A stretch of 13,821 bases of DNA from Haloarculaceae archaeon. GTDB lineage: Archaea > Halobacteriota > Halobacteria > Halobacteriales > Haloarculaceae. The stretch spans positions 1 through 13,821 of the forward strand of contig JAQCMX010000165.1 in NCBI GenBank assembly GCA_028274885.1. Reading direction: 5' to 3'. Shown piece after piece: positions 5,595-13,157 of this stretch. How positions within the stretch are numbered: position 1 is the first letter of the stretch; each line of letters begins with the position of its first letter. Under the pieces are notes generated by a model. That model saw nothing but the letters and a program-made list of their open reading frames with translations. It was not told the DNA's origin and did not search any database. The translations under genes were made by a program, and so were the position numbers.

Positions 5595-7346
5595 TTAGAT
5601 GCTGAGAAATCCGTTGACGAGCCATTTCGTGACGATAGCCGTCAGCGACGAAACCCACACGAGTACGACAAAGTGCATGTACGTGTTGATCTTGTGTCCG
5701 CCGTCGACGGTGCGGATCATCAGCGCCGACAGCATCGAGGAAAACAGGATGACCGAAATGAGGAGAAACTCGATCAGCGGGATGTTGTACACCTCGGTGT
5801 TGATGAGTTGAGCGGCATCGAAACCGGCGCCTGTATCGAGGTCGAGACTCATATCGGAGAGTATGTTAACGATCTCCAGACCGATAAAGAAGGCAAACGT
5901 CGAGGCTGCACTGATGCCATAGAGGAGCCCCACGAGTGTCGTAGTGGCCTGGTTGCGTTGCTGGCGGAGTTGGTTTACCTCGTCCATGTTCTCCGCGATC
6001 AGTTCGCCGAGTACCTCCGGACTGCCCCCCATCTCGCGACCCATGAGATACATTTCGCTGAAAACTTGGATCAGATACGACCGACAGTCGGCGGTGAAAA
6101 ACCGCCAGGCCTCGACCGGTTCGATCCGCATGTTCAGCCGCTTGTAGAGATCGTCGACGTTCTCCGAGAGGGGTCCAAAGTCCTTATCCCTGAGTGACTC
6201 GAGCACCCGCGAGGTGGTCGACTGCTTGACCGTCTCTGTCGTTCCGAGCGCACGGATGAAACTCGGAAACTCCTCGTCACGAGCCTTGACCCGTTTTTCT
6301 GCGCTTCGGAGCACGATCCCGGGGATAATAAGCGGTGTGACCGGGATCGCCGCGTACAGCGGGAGCGGCAGCGAGCTGCCAAAGAGTGGGATGATGTCCC
6401 CCAGCGCGATGGGGGTCACCCCGAGCAGCCCACCGATCGAAATGAAAATGAGGACGCCCGTCAACCCCACCCCGACGTAGAAGCTCCGCCTGATCGGGCC
6501 CTCGACCCCCGACGGTTTCTCGTCTGGATGGTACCAGGTGGGATCGTAGGGTGCCATCGACCGGATCGCCAGGAAAAAGCCCGTCTGGACGAAAATAAAA
6601 AGAAGAATGACGGCACTGACCGTCAGCGTCGGGTCGGTACCCGTCAGGACCGGTAACACGACCGAAAACACGAGTGCAAACGTCATCGACAGGATCATCG
6701 ACAGATAGAGATCCTTCATCACCTCGAGATTGTCCAGCGAGGATTCGTAGACCGTTTTGTAGTTGTTGATGATCTGTTCCTGTTCGGAGATCAGATACTC
6801 CCGGAGCGACTGCCCGGCACCGAGTGTATAGGCGAGTCGTTCGAAAAAGTCCGCGACCGTGTCGCTTGGCACCTCCTTGGCCCGCCTGCGCAGCGCGTCG
6901 TCGAGGCTCTGATTCCACGTGTCCACCAACTGGACCACACGATGCATCTCGTTCGACAGTTCGCCGTATTCGTCCTCGTTTGCGAGCGTCCGGAACACCT
7001 CCATACGGTCGATCTTTGTCGTCGCGAGGACGGTCATGTGGGTCACCAGCAGGTGAAACCGGTTGTTGAGCTGTCGCTTACGCTGGCTGATCAGGATCTT
7101 TGGATAGAACACCGCCGTCAGAAATGCGAGCAACCCGAGCAGTGGGATCGGGGCACGGACACTCATGGGGAACGCAAACAGCACCGCAACGACCACCGAC
7201 ACGATAAAAAAGGCAAGTGAGGGCACGAGAATGAACGAGACGTACTGGCCCATCGGCATCTGCATCCGCCGATAGGAGTCAAGCAGCGACTGCAGGTTCT
7301 CCGATATCGTCAGATCGATCGTCCCGTCGGCACTGTCGGTCGACAT
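5595..7346 (-). CDS. arlJ: Archaellum membrane platform protein ArlJ (FlaJ)
   Basis: 583 residues, long as is common for haloarchaeal ArlJ. It is a polytopic membrane protein with two type II secretion F-like cytosolic domains, about 90-210 and 350-470. The first follows two N-terminal helices (about 35-59 and 66-84) and precedes the pair at 212-236 and 242-262. Helices at about 290-310 and 328-346 lead to the second domain. Further helices lie at about 470-495, 523-545 and 557-577. The charged KRVKARDEEFPSFIRALG segment (351-368) and EMGGSPEVLGELI (438-450) are typical F-domain elements. ArlJ anchors the ArlI ATPase and transfers its motion to the filament during assembly and rotation. Its ATG overlaps the arlI stop by one base (TGATG), implying coupled translation. 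It is the last gene of the operon. Confidence 0.97.
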   Translation of the reverse strand: MSTDSADGTIDLTISENLQSLLDSYRRMQMPMGQYVSFILVPSLAFFIVSVVVAVLFAFPMSVRAPIPLLGLLAFLTAVFYPKILISQRKRQLNNRFHLLVTHMTVLATTKIDRMEVFRTLANEDEYGELSNEMHRVVQLVDTWNQSLDDALRRRAKEVPSDTVADFFERLAYTLGAGQSLREYLISEQEQIINNYKTVYESSLDNLEVMKDLYLSMILSMTFALVFSVVLPVLTGTDPTLTVSAVILLFIFVQTGFFLAIRSMAPYDPTWYHPDEKPSGVEGPIRRSFYVGVGLTGVLIFISIGGLLGVTPIALGDIIPLFGSSLPLPLYAAIPVTPLIIPGIVLRSAEKRVKARDEEFPSFIRALGTTETVKQSTTSRVLESLRDKDFGPLSENVDDLYKRLNMRIEPVEAWRFFTADCRSYLIQVFSEMYLMGREMGGSPEVLGELIAENMDEVNQLRQQRNQATTTLVGLLYGISAASTFAFFIGLEIVNILSDMSLDLDTGAGFDAAQLINTEVYNIPLIEFLLISVILFSSMLSALMIRTVDGGHKINTYMHFVVLVWVSSLTAIVTKWLVNGFLSI

Positions 7347-9019
7347 CAGTTCTGTCTGTGGATGTCAAACGGGAGTCCCTCGACACCGTCACGCTGGTAA
7401 TCGGCGATAAGTTCGTTGACCTCGTGGTAGCCGACGATCCCTTCCTGGATAGCTCGATTGATGATCCGGGCGCGGAAATCCAGGTCGTCGTAGATATCGC
7501 GTGTATCCTCGTAGCCGAGCAAGGTCGCGATCTGCTCTTCGAGCACGTAGGAGTTGTTGCGCCCCTGGAAGACGATCTCGTCTTCGACCGGATCCCAGTA
7601 GAAGGCCTGTCGGGTCACGACGCCGTCCATCTCCTTGGAGTAGCCCTCGATCTCCTGGACCGAGGTGACCCGACGCAACACGTCGTTGCCCTGTTTGACA
7701 CGGTTCTGGAACAGGGCGACGTCGGCGACGTCCATGAAGGTCTCGGGGACATTGATCGGTTCACCGGTGAACCGCTGGATCATCGACACGATGTCGCTTG
7801 CGTGGAAGGTCAGCATAACCGGGTGGCCGGTCTGGGCCGCCTGGAACGCCATTCGCCCCTCCTCGCCACGAACCTCACCCACGATGATGTAATCCGGGCG
7901 CGACCGCAGCGCAGCGGCGACGAGATCGAACATGTCGACGCTCGTCTCCTCCGAATCACCCTCACGGGTCAGTAGCTTCTGCCAGGTGTCGTGGGGCGGT
8001 TTGACCTCTGCGGTGTCCTCCGCGGTGTAGATTTTCGAACCGCGTGGAATGAAAGCCATAATCGAGTTTAGCGTCGTCGTCTTTCCCGAGGCCGTTTCCC
8101 CGACGACGAACACCGTCTGTTCGTTCTCCAGACAGAGCCACAGATACGCGGAGAGTTCGGGGCTGAGGGTGTTCCAGGCCGTAATCTGGAAGATCGAAAG
8201 TGGGACTTCGTCGCCCTGTCGGATGGTCAGGGAGGGACCCTTGAGTGACACGTCATCGGAGTAGATCAGGTTCAGACGGGACCCGTCAGGGAGCGTGGAG
8301 TCGACGATGGGATCGGAGTCGCTGACCGGATCGCCGATGCGCTCGCCCATATTTTTGAGCCACTGGTCGAAGTGTTTCTCAGACTCCCATTCGACGGTGG
8401 TCTGAAGCATCGAATAGACGGCGTGATCGACGAACGTCTCGTTGGGGCCGATGACGTGGATATCCTCGTTGGCGGGGTCACGCATCACCGGTTCGAGCGG
8501 CCCGAGGCCGACGATATCACGGTTCAGGCGGTACCGGATGTTCTCGTAGGTCTGCTCTGTCAACTCCACTTTCCCGACGTCGGTGATGCTCGAGAGTCGC
8601 GTCAACACGCCGCTGTTGCTGTCCTCGCTTTTTATCCGGGTCGTCTCCTGCAGGAGTTCCTCGATTCGGTCGTCGTACTCCGCCTCGTCCTCCGGCGCGG
8701 GTTTCGTAACGCTTCGCTCTAACAATCGATCACGGACCGTTCCGAACACTGTCCACTCGTCTTCCGAGAGGTCAGGTTCGATGGCGTAGTATTTCATGTC
8801 CTGCCCGACGTCACCGTAGATGTGACAGTAGATCGGACCTCCGACCGGATACAGCACGTTCGGACGGTCCGTCTCGTAGTCGTCGTCGGCCTCCTCGATC
8901 AGCATCGGGAACTCCCCGGTGATCTGCTTGAACTTCTGTAGGTGCTCGCGCAGATGCGGTCGTCGCGCTGCGTGTTGTCTCAGTTCGTCCGACGGTTGTG
9001 CTCGTCCGTGTTCTGTCAT
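7346..9019 (-). CDS. arlI: Archaellum motor ATPase ArlI (FlaI)
   Basis: 557 residues. It is a type II/IV secretion-superfamily hexameric ATPase that powers both archaellin assembly and rotation, working under ArlJ and together with ArlH. The N-terminal domain (about 30-290) includes the family segment YRLNRDIVGLGPLEPVMRDP (163-182) and the DGSRLNL stretch at 245-251. The motor domain carries the Walker A GETASGKTTT (307-316, K313), the acidic AEDTAEVKPP box (333-342), the Walker B region DYIIVGEVRGEE (376-387) and the His box GHPVMLTFHA (398-407). The C-terminal part (about 500-557) is helical. All catalytic residues are present. It starts 11 nt after arlH; upstream of the ATG is ACAGGATACACT, which is at best a weak Shine-Dalgarno site. 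Confidence 0.98.
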   Translation of the reverse strand: MTEHGRAQPSDELRQHAARRPHLREHLQKFKQITGEFPMLIEEADDDYETDRPNVLYPVGGPIYCHIYGDVGQDMKYYAIEPDLSEDEWTVFGTVRDRLLERSVTKPAPEDEAEYDDRIEELLQETTRIKSEDSNSGVLTRLSSITDVGKVELTEQTYENIRYRLNRDIVGLGPLEPVMRDPANEDIHVIGPNETFVDHAVYSMLQTTVEWESEKHFDQWLKNMGERIGDPVSDSDPIVDSTLPDGSRLNLIYSDDVSLKGPSLTIRQGDEVPLSIFQITAWNTLSPELSAYLWLCLENEQTVFVVGETASGKTTTLNSIMAFIPRGSKIYTAEDTAEVKPPHDTWQKLLTREGDSEETSVDMFDLVAAALRSRPDYIIVGEVRGEEGRMAFQAAQTGHPVMLTFHASDIVSMIQRFTGEPINVPETFMDVADVALFQNRVKQGNDVLRRVTSVQEIEGYSKEMDGVVTRQAFYWDPVEDEIVFQGRNNSYVLEEQIATLLGYEDTRDIYDDLDFRARIINRAIQEGIVGYHEVNELIADYQRDGVEGLPFDIHRQN

Positions 9020-9030
9020 AGTGTATCCTG

Positions 9031-9795
9031 TTATGCCACGCTGCGGCTTTCGATTACGATGCCAGTTCCCGAGCGCACCGAGTATCCCACGGTGTCCCCG
9101 ACCTGTTCGCCCATACCCGCAAACCGGAGGACGCTGATCTGTCTGCGGACGTCGTTGCCGACCTCGATCATCTCCAGTTCCAGGTACACGTCTGCGATAG
9201 ACCGGAACGGGCCGATCGCCTCCTCGTCCAGCGTCGTCGGGTCCACTGTGATGACGATTACCTTTCCCTGTGAGATGACATCCCGGAAAAACGAGATGAT
9301 CTCCAGCGCTGCCTGGCGCTCCTCGTTTTCACGGACCAGGGCCTCGAACTTGGGGTCGTTGCGGAGGATGGCGTCGAACGTATCGATCACAATCACCTCC
9401 GAGTTCCACATGGTCTCCGCCGTCATCAGACGCTTGAGTAGTTCCATCCGGTCCTCGTCGCCCCCGCCCCCGGAGAACGTATTCTTACTGTCCCCGATGT
9501 CGGCGTGTAAAAACAGTACGTTCTCGTCGAGCATGTGATCGACCATGTCATAGCTCAGTGAGTTCATCTGCTCAAGGAAGCTCCCGACTGTCAGTTCCGT
9601 CGAGAGGTACGTTACGGAGTGATCTTCCTCGCAGAGCCCATACGTGAACCGTTGACTGATTGCTGACTTGCCGGCGCCGTAGTCACCTTCGATGAGAACG
9701 ATACTCCCCGGAGGCAGCCCGCCACCAAGTTCCTTGTCCAGTCTGTCCCGCTCTTTCAGGCCGATCGAAAACAGGTCGGTGCTTGCGATGCTCAT
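9031..9795 (-). CDS. arlH: Archaellum regulator ArlH (FlaH)
   Basis: 254 residues. It is a RecA/KaiC-like ATP-binding protein that forms a ring on ArlI and is thought to switch the motor between assembly and rotation by its nucleotide state. The Walker A is GDYGAGKS (37-44) and the Walker B is VIVIDTFDA (134-142, D138). The second Walker A lysine-type and catalytic Glu features of full KaiC are absent, as expected for ArlH, which binds ATP with little hydrolysis. A poly-Gly insertion (FSGGGGDED, 107-115) lies in a surface loop. Its ATG overlaps the arlG stop by 4 nt (ATGA). A GGAGGG Shine-Dalgarno site lies 6 nt upstream, which supports this start. Confidence 0.97.
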   Translation of the reverse strand: MSIASTDLFSIGLKERDRLDKELGGGLPPGSIVLIEGDYGAGKSAISQRFTYGLCEEDHSVTYLSTELTVGSFLEQMNSLSYDMVDHMLDENVLFLHADIGDSKNTFSGGGGDEDRMELLKRLMTAETMWNSEVIVIDTFDAILRNDPKFEALVRENEERQAALEIISFFRDVISQGKVIVITVDPTTLDEEAIGPFRSIADVYLELEMIEVGNDVRRQISVLRFAGMGEQVGDTVGYSVRSGTGIVIESRSVA

Positions 9796-10262
9796 GTCTG
9801 TCCCTCCACTCTGAACAGGAAGAGATCCTCGTCACCGTTGACGATCACCTTCACGCGGTGATCCCCGTTTTGAAGCGTGATATTTGATACGTTCACTCTG
9901 ATCACCTCATTTTCGCTCCAGCGCTGGCCGCTGCCCAGCAACTCGACAGCGACATCCTCGGGGGCCTGGAACTGCCCGTTCATCAACACGTCTATCTGTC
10001 CGCTCTCGGGCGTCAGACGGTTTGTCCCCGTGTTTTTCACCAGCACAGTTACGGTATCAGTGCTGTTGTTGTAGATACTGTTTGACCCGCTATCACTTAT
10101 AATCTCGATACTGGTCCGTACATCGTCACTGACCTCGAGTCCCTGGTCATCGATGGCGTCTGCCAGTTGATCCACACTCGAGGTAAACACGCCTGCGACG
10201 CTGGCCGCGATGACCATACTCGCGATGAACAGGATCATATGTGACACGGAGACGCTTGCCAT
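9792..10262 (-). CDS. arlG: Archaellum stator-like protein ArlG (FlaG)
   Basis: 156 residues. It has one N-terminal hydrophobic helix (about 8-28, MILFIASMVIAASVAGVF), then a beta-rich domain with KNTGTNRLTPESGQIDVLMNG (75-95), the immunoglobulin-like fold of the ArlF/ArlG pair. ArlG forms filaments in the pseudoperiplasm capped by ArlF, which grips the S-layer and acts as the stator. Adjacent Asn-Ser-Thr sites (for example YNNSTD, and NVSN at 123-126) are possible N-glycosylation sequons in an exported domain. The start overlaps the arlF stop (TGATG). It is preceded by a textbook Shine-Dalgarno site that is embedded in the end of arlF. Confidence 0.96.
   Translation of the reverse strand: MASVSVSHMILFIASMVIAASVAGVFTSSVDQLADAIDDQGLEVSDDVRTSIEIISDSGSNSIYNNSTDTVTVLVKNTGTNRLTPESGQIDVLMNGQFQAPEDVAVELLGSGQRWSENEVIRVNVSNITLQNGDHRVKVIVNGDEDLFLFRVEGQT
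9802..9807 (-). promoter_or_regulatory. Shine-Dalgarno site of arlH
   Basis: On the minus strand this reads GGAGGG, 6 nt before the arlH ATG and inside the 3' end of arlG. It decides the arlH start and indicates initiation inside the polycistronic message. Confidence 0.7.
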
Positions 10263-10708
10263 CAGGAGATCACCTCCACCGTGGCCACCGCGGACACCCC
10301 GGATTCTGTGACGAGTTTGACCCGCTGGGGCTCGGTCTCACGTTCCAGATCGATGGCCAGTTGTTCGCCCGAAAGCCACAGATCGGTGTTGGCGACGCCC
10401 TCGACTTCCGCACCGTTTTGCCACCCATCGAGGTAGAGTCCGTCGATCAGGAAGTCCGTCGACGACAGGGAAAGTTCATTTGCGCCGGTATTGTTGGCCT
10501 CGACGACCAGCCCGTCGCTGGAGCTGTTGTACGTCGCCGTGGTGATCCCCACATCCGTGTTACTTGTCTCCAGAGTCCCCTCTGTCTGTACGTCCTGTGA
10601 ATTCACGATCCGGTCGAAACTGTTCGAGGACGCGGTAAACCACATGCCGAATGCGATGAACATACTGGCGAAGATGATCGCTGCGGCACCGCTAACGCTG
10701 AAGCCCAT
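10262..10708 (-). CDS. arlF: Archaellum stator-like protein ArlF (FlaF)
   Basis: 148 residues from the chosen start MGFSVSGAAAIIF. One N-terminal hydrophobic helix (about 5-25) is followed by a beta-sandwich exported domain with the motif EANNTGANELSLSSTDFLIDG, typical of ArlF proteins that bind the S-layer and hold the motor still. The open frame could begin at 10753, but those 15 extra residues (MTPRRCTGSDTEVAS) would add a charged segment before the helix. A perfect GGAGGTGG Shine-Dalgarno site lies 5 nt upstream of the 10708 ATG. The gene starts 17 nt inside arlCE, so translation is probably coupled. NNS and NNT sequons in the exported domain are candidate glycosylation sites. Confidence 0.95.
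   Translation of the reverse strand: MGFSVSGAAAIIFASMFIAFGMWFTASSNSFDRIVNSQDVQTEGTLETSNTDVGITTATYNSSSDGLVVEANNTGANELSLSSTDFLIDGLYLDGWQNGAEVEGVANTDLWLSGEQLAIDLERETEPQRVKLVTESGVSAVATVEVIS
10268..10277 (-). promoter_or_regulatory. Shine-Dalgarno site of arlG
   Basis: On the minus strand this reads GGAGGTGATC, the full complement of the archaeal 16S rRNA 3' end. It lies inside the last codons of arlF, with the GGAGGTG core about 8 nt before the arlG ATG. Confidence 0.75.
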
Positions 10709-12386
10709 CGAAGCCACCTCCGTGTCCGAGCCCGTGCATCGCCGCGGCGTCACCGTTGAGTTGGCCGATATACTGCAGACTCTGCGTGTGGTGGTCGATG
10801 GTCAGCGAACCGGTCCCCTGGACGTCAAACCCGGTGAGATACTCCCGGAGGTCATCTCCAACCCTCTCGTCGATCCAGTCGATACTTTCGTAATAATCGA
10901 TCGCCCGCGCCGTCTCGCGAACGCCTGCCTCCTCGACGAGATACTCCAGCCACTCCACGATGATCAGATCCGCACCGAACCCCTCCGGCAGGGTCGCGAG
11001 ATACGGCTTTCCCTCGTCTGACGCCGCTGTCGTGGTCTCGGTTCTCGTCTGACGTGTGTCTGCCTGTTCGGTCTGTGACTCGGGCGCTGGTTCCGGCTCT
11101 GGCTCTGTTTTTGCCTCGGCTGTCCGCGCTGGTTCGGGTTCGGCTCCTGCCGCTGGTTCTGATTCGACCCCGGACTCGGGCTCCGGTTCCGACTCTGCCG
11201 GCTGCTCTGGTTCGGGTTCGGACCCAAGTTCCTGCTCAGGCTCCGGTTCCTGCTCCGCTGTCGTCTCTGCTTCGGGTTCAGGCGCAGCCTCCGCTCCGAC
11301 GGCCCCGTCGTCCTCTATGACGTCGTCGAACAGTTCGTCGTCCGCGAACTCGTCGTCGAACTCCTCGGTCGCCTCCTCCCCGGCCGTCTCATCCAACCGT
11401 TCCTCACCAGGTTCGTCGAACGCCTTCTGGTCGCCCTCGTCCGCAGTTCCTCCTCCGTCCTCTTGTTCGGCCCACTCGGCCTCACCGGACTCGTACTCGT
11501 CTTTGAGGTCCTCGAAGGAGGTCCCACCGCCACTGTCGTCGTTGCTATCGTCGTCGTCGAGGTCGTTGAACCCCCCATCACCTTCGGCAAACTCGTCGTC
11601 GAAGTCGCCGCCTTCATCGAACCCCTCGTCGAAGCCTTCCTGGAACTCGTCGTCACTCTCCCCCTCGCCTCCGAGCACGTCGTCGACACCGGCTTCCATC
11701 GGTTCCTCTTCGACGAGGTCGTCGTCAAAAAAGCCCTCTGCGTCGGCCTCGACGATGTCCTCGTCCACATCTTCACCCTCATTTTCGTCGTTTTCCTCCG
11801 AAAAGAGGCCGAACGAGCCATCGTCGCCCCCACCCATCCCCCCGCCCATGCCACCGTCGACGTCGTCAGCGAAGGGGTTCACACCACGGGTGACCATCTC
11901 GTAGATGTCGAGCAGTTTCCGGACGTTCTCCTCGACCTCCTCGACGCTCTCCGAGATCTGCTCGTTCTCGTTGCGAACTGTGTTGACCGTCGAGGAGAGG
12001 CTTCCAACCTCGTTTTCGAGTTCGTCGAGCCTGTTTTCGAGTTCGTCGACATTCCCATCACCGCCCCCTTCCATATCATCGAACTCCTCGTCACCGAACC
12101 CACCCAGGTCATCGCCATCATCGTCCAGTCCACCGAGTCCACCCAACTCCTCGCCGCCGCCACCGCCGAGTGCATCGCCCCCGTCATCGGCCATCAGGCC
12201 GTCACCGCCACCGCCGAGTGCGTCGCCTTCCTCTCCCTCCTCTTCCTCCTCGGACATGATCGACTCGAACATGTTCCGAATACTCATCCCCACGAGCCCT
12301 CCGGATACCAGCACGAAGAGGACGACGATAGCTGTCGCTTCCGGGAGAGCGACCTGCAGTGAAGGGGCGAGTACGGAACCACTCAT
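10692..12386 (-). CDS. arlCE: Archaellum switch-complex protein ArlCE (FlaC plus FlaD/E fusion)
   Basis: 564 residues. The order is: N-terminal membrane helix (about 16-36), Gly/Asp/Glu-rich stretch (45-112), coiled coil (112-160, ENRLDELENEVGSLSSTVNT) ending in the FlaC hallmark YEMVTRGVNPFADD (162-175), a very long acidic linker with GFDEGFDEGG repeats and a Glu-Pro run (about 176-455), then the FlaD/E domain (about 460-545, with PEGFGADLIIVEWLEYLVEEAG), and a Gly/His-rich tail. ArlC/D/E proteins sit at the base of the motor and bind chemotaxis adaptors to pass on the CheY signal. Only one such gene is present here, so this protein may carry all of C and D/E function. The linker length and the membrane helix are notable. 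It is the first gene of the motor operon, preceded by an AT-rich promoter region. FlaC and FlaD/E assignments are firm; details of topology are inferred. Confidence 0.92.
   Translation of the reverse strand: MSGSVLAPSLQVALPEATAIVVLFVLVSGGLVGMSIRNMFESIMSEEEEEGEEGDALGGGGDGLMADDGGDALGGGGGEELGGLGGLDDDGDDLGGFGDEEFDDMEGGGDGNVDELENRLDELENEVGSLSSTVNTVRNENEQISESVEEVEENVRKLLDIYEMVTRGVNPFADDVDGGMGGGMGGGDDGSFGLFSEENDENEGEDVDEDIVEADAEGFFDDDLVEEEPMEAGVDDVLGGEGESDDEFQEGFDEGFDEGGDFDDEFAEGDGGFNDLDDDDSNDDSGGGTSFEDLKDEYESGEAEWAEQEDGGGTADEGDQKAFDEPGEERLDETAGEEATEEFDDEFADDELFDDVIEDDGAVGAEAAPEPEAETTAEQEPEPEQELGSEPEPEQPAESEPEPESGVESEPAAGAEPEPARTAEAKTEPEPEPAPESQTEQADTRQTRTETTTAASDEGKPYLATLPEGFGADLIIVEWLEYLVEEAGVRETARAIDYYESIDWIDERVGDDLREYLTGFDVQGTGSLTIDHHTQSLQYIGQLNGDAAAMHGLGHGGGFDGLQR
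10714..10721 (-). promoter_or_regulatory. Shine-Dalgarno site of arlF
   Basis: On the minus strand this reads GGAGGTGG, 5 nt before the ATG at 10708 and inside the end of arlCE. It selects the internal start over the upstream ATG at 10753. Confidence 0.75.
11067..11297 (-). repeat. Glu-Pro-rich low-complexity repeat region within arlCE
   Basis: Residues about 364-440 of ArlCE consist of imperfect EPEPEP and SEPEPE-type repeats separated by Ala, Thr, Gln and Gly. The DNA is a run of related 6- to 12-bp units (for example GGTTCCGGCTCT on the plus strand), which is prone to length change by slippage. Expect length variation between strains. Confidence 0.8.
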
Positions 12387-12425
12387 CGTTACTAGATTTG
12401 TACTCTTACACTCTTGAATGTATTG

Positions 12426-12432
12426 TTTAAAC
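12426..12432 (-). promoter_or_regulatory. Candidate TATA box of the arl operon
   Basis: On the minus strand this reads GTTTAAA, about 43 nt before the arlCE ATG. This would place the transcript start near 12402 with a short leader of about 16 nt. It lies in an AT-rich region unlike the rest of the window. Other T/A-rich elements nearby make the exact box uncertain. Confidence 0.4.
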
Positions 12433-12474
12433 TATCACGGCTGATAACACTCAACTATACACAACGTAAGAAGC

Positions 12475-12506
12475 AATTAATTAAACAAATACAAACAGAA
12501 ACAAAT
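12475..12506 (-). terminator. T-rich tract downstream of cheD
   Basis: Read on the minus strand, this tract has repeated TTTG units (TTTGTTT and similar) and ends in TTTAATTAATT. Two small hairpins precede it (12610-12624 and 12574-12591). It is the most T-rich stretch downstream of cheD and a plausible archaeal terminator before the arl promoter. Confidence 0.45.
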
Positions 12507-12573
12507 GTCTGACCTTCTTTTCGATCCGTATTCGGTAAGAACAGTTCGACCGCCAAGCAGGAACTGAGACCCT

Positions 12574-12591
12574 GTCTGTCAGCCGTCAGAC
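12574..12591 (-). repeat. 5-bp inverted repeat after cheD
   Basis: GTCTG (12574-12578) and CAGAC (12587-12591) pair around an 8-nt loop, about 45 nt after the cheD stop on the minus strand. Possibly part of the cheD terminator region. Confidence 0.3.
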
Positions 12592-12609
12592 GGGGGCGCA
12601 GTCCGGGGT

Positions 12610-12624
12610 CGGTCAGCACGACCG
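12610..12624 (-). repeat. 5-bp inverted repeat directly after cheD
   Basis: CGGTC (12610-12614) and GACCG (12620-12624) pair around a 5-nt loop, 11 nt beyond the cheD stop. It could stabilise the message end; chance is not excluded. Confidence 0.3.
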
Positions 12625-12635
12625 GTCATCGCGCA

Positions 12636-13157
12636 TCACAGCCGGCGTTTCTCGCTGTTCGCGCTTTTGACGACCAGATCACCACTTTGTGACTCGAACT
12701 GCAGAGACCGTCCGTGGTCACCGCCGACATCCTTGCTGGCGATGGGGATTCCATGCTCCGAGAGTGTCGCCTCGACCTGGTCGATGTTGCGATCGCCGAT
12801 TGACGAATCGTCGCTCGAAAAATCCAGCATGTCGCTTCCGCCTGCCAGCTTTGCGGTCATATCTTCGACATCTGCACCCGCGTTTTCCATCTCTTTGATG
12901 AGCGATTTCACACCCGTGTCCGCGAACTTCGCGGCGTTGCCGTCCTCCATCTCGTCGGCGGCAGGTAGCATGACGTGTACCAGCCCTGCAACCCCGTGGC
13001 GATCGTCGTACAGTGCAACACCGACACAGGAGCCGAGCCCGCTGGTGGAGAGGACAGCCCCGTCGGTCGTCACGTCGTATTCGGCGATCCCTACTTTGAT
13101 CCGGTCGGACTCGGATGCCACATCCTGTTCGGCCTGGTCTCCGTCATACACCTTCAT
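12636..13157 (-). CDS. cheD: Chemoreceptor glutamine deamidase CheD
   Basis: 173 residues from MKVYDGDQ. It is the CheD protein, which deamidates Gln residues on chemoreceptor cytoplasmic domains and, in bacterial and archaeal systems, pairs with CheC. The catalytic Cys is C44 in the motif GLGSCVGVALYD, and the catalytic His is H61 in HVMLP. Their spacing of 17 equals that of the known CheD Cys/His pair. The GGSDML (106-111) and SIGDRN (119-124) motifs are also typical. A longer frame to 13430 lies in this strand, but its extra 91 residues overlap cheC in another frame and look like an Arg-rich shadow. The true ATG forms a 4-nt overlap (ATGA) with the cheC stop, indicating coupled translation and supporting a CheC-CheD partnership. 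Confidence 0.95.
   Translation of the reverse strand: MKVYDGDQAEQDVASESDRIKVGIAEYDVTTDGAVLSTSGLGSCVGVALYDDRHGVAGLVHVMLPAADEMEDGNAAKFADTGVKSLIKEMENAGADVEDMTAKLAGGSDMLDFSSDDSSIGDRNIDQVEATLSEHGIPIASKDVGGDHGRSLQFESQSGDLVVKSANSEKRRL

Noticed and set aside
11067..11297. Possible CRISPR or tandem repeat array
   Set aside because: The repeat units are short, imperfect and in frame with a coding sequence; there are no spacers.
11056..11904. Plus-strand Ser/Pro-rich open frame
   Set aside because: It is the antisense image of the acidic low-complexity linker of arlCE; the Ser/Pro runs come from reading Asp/Glu codons backwards.
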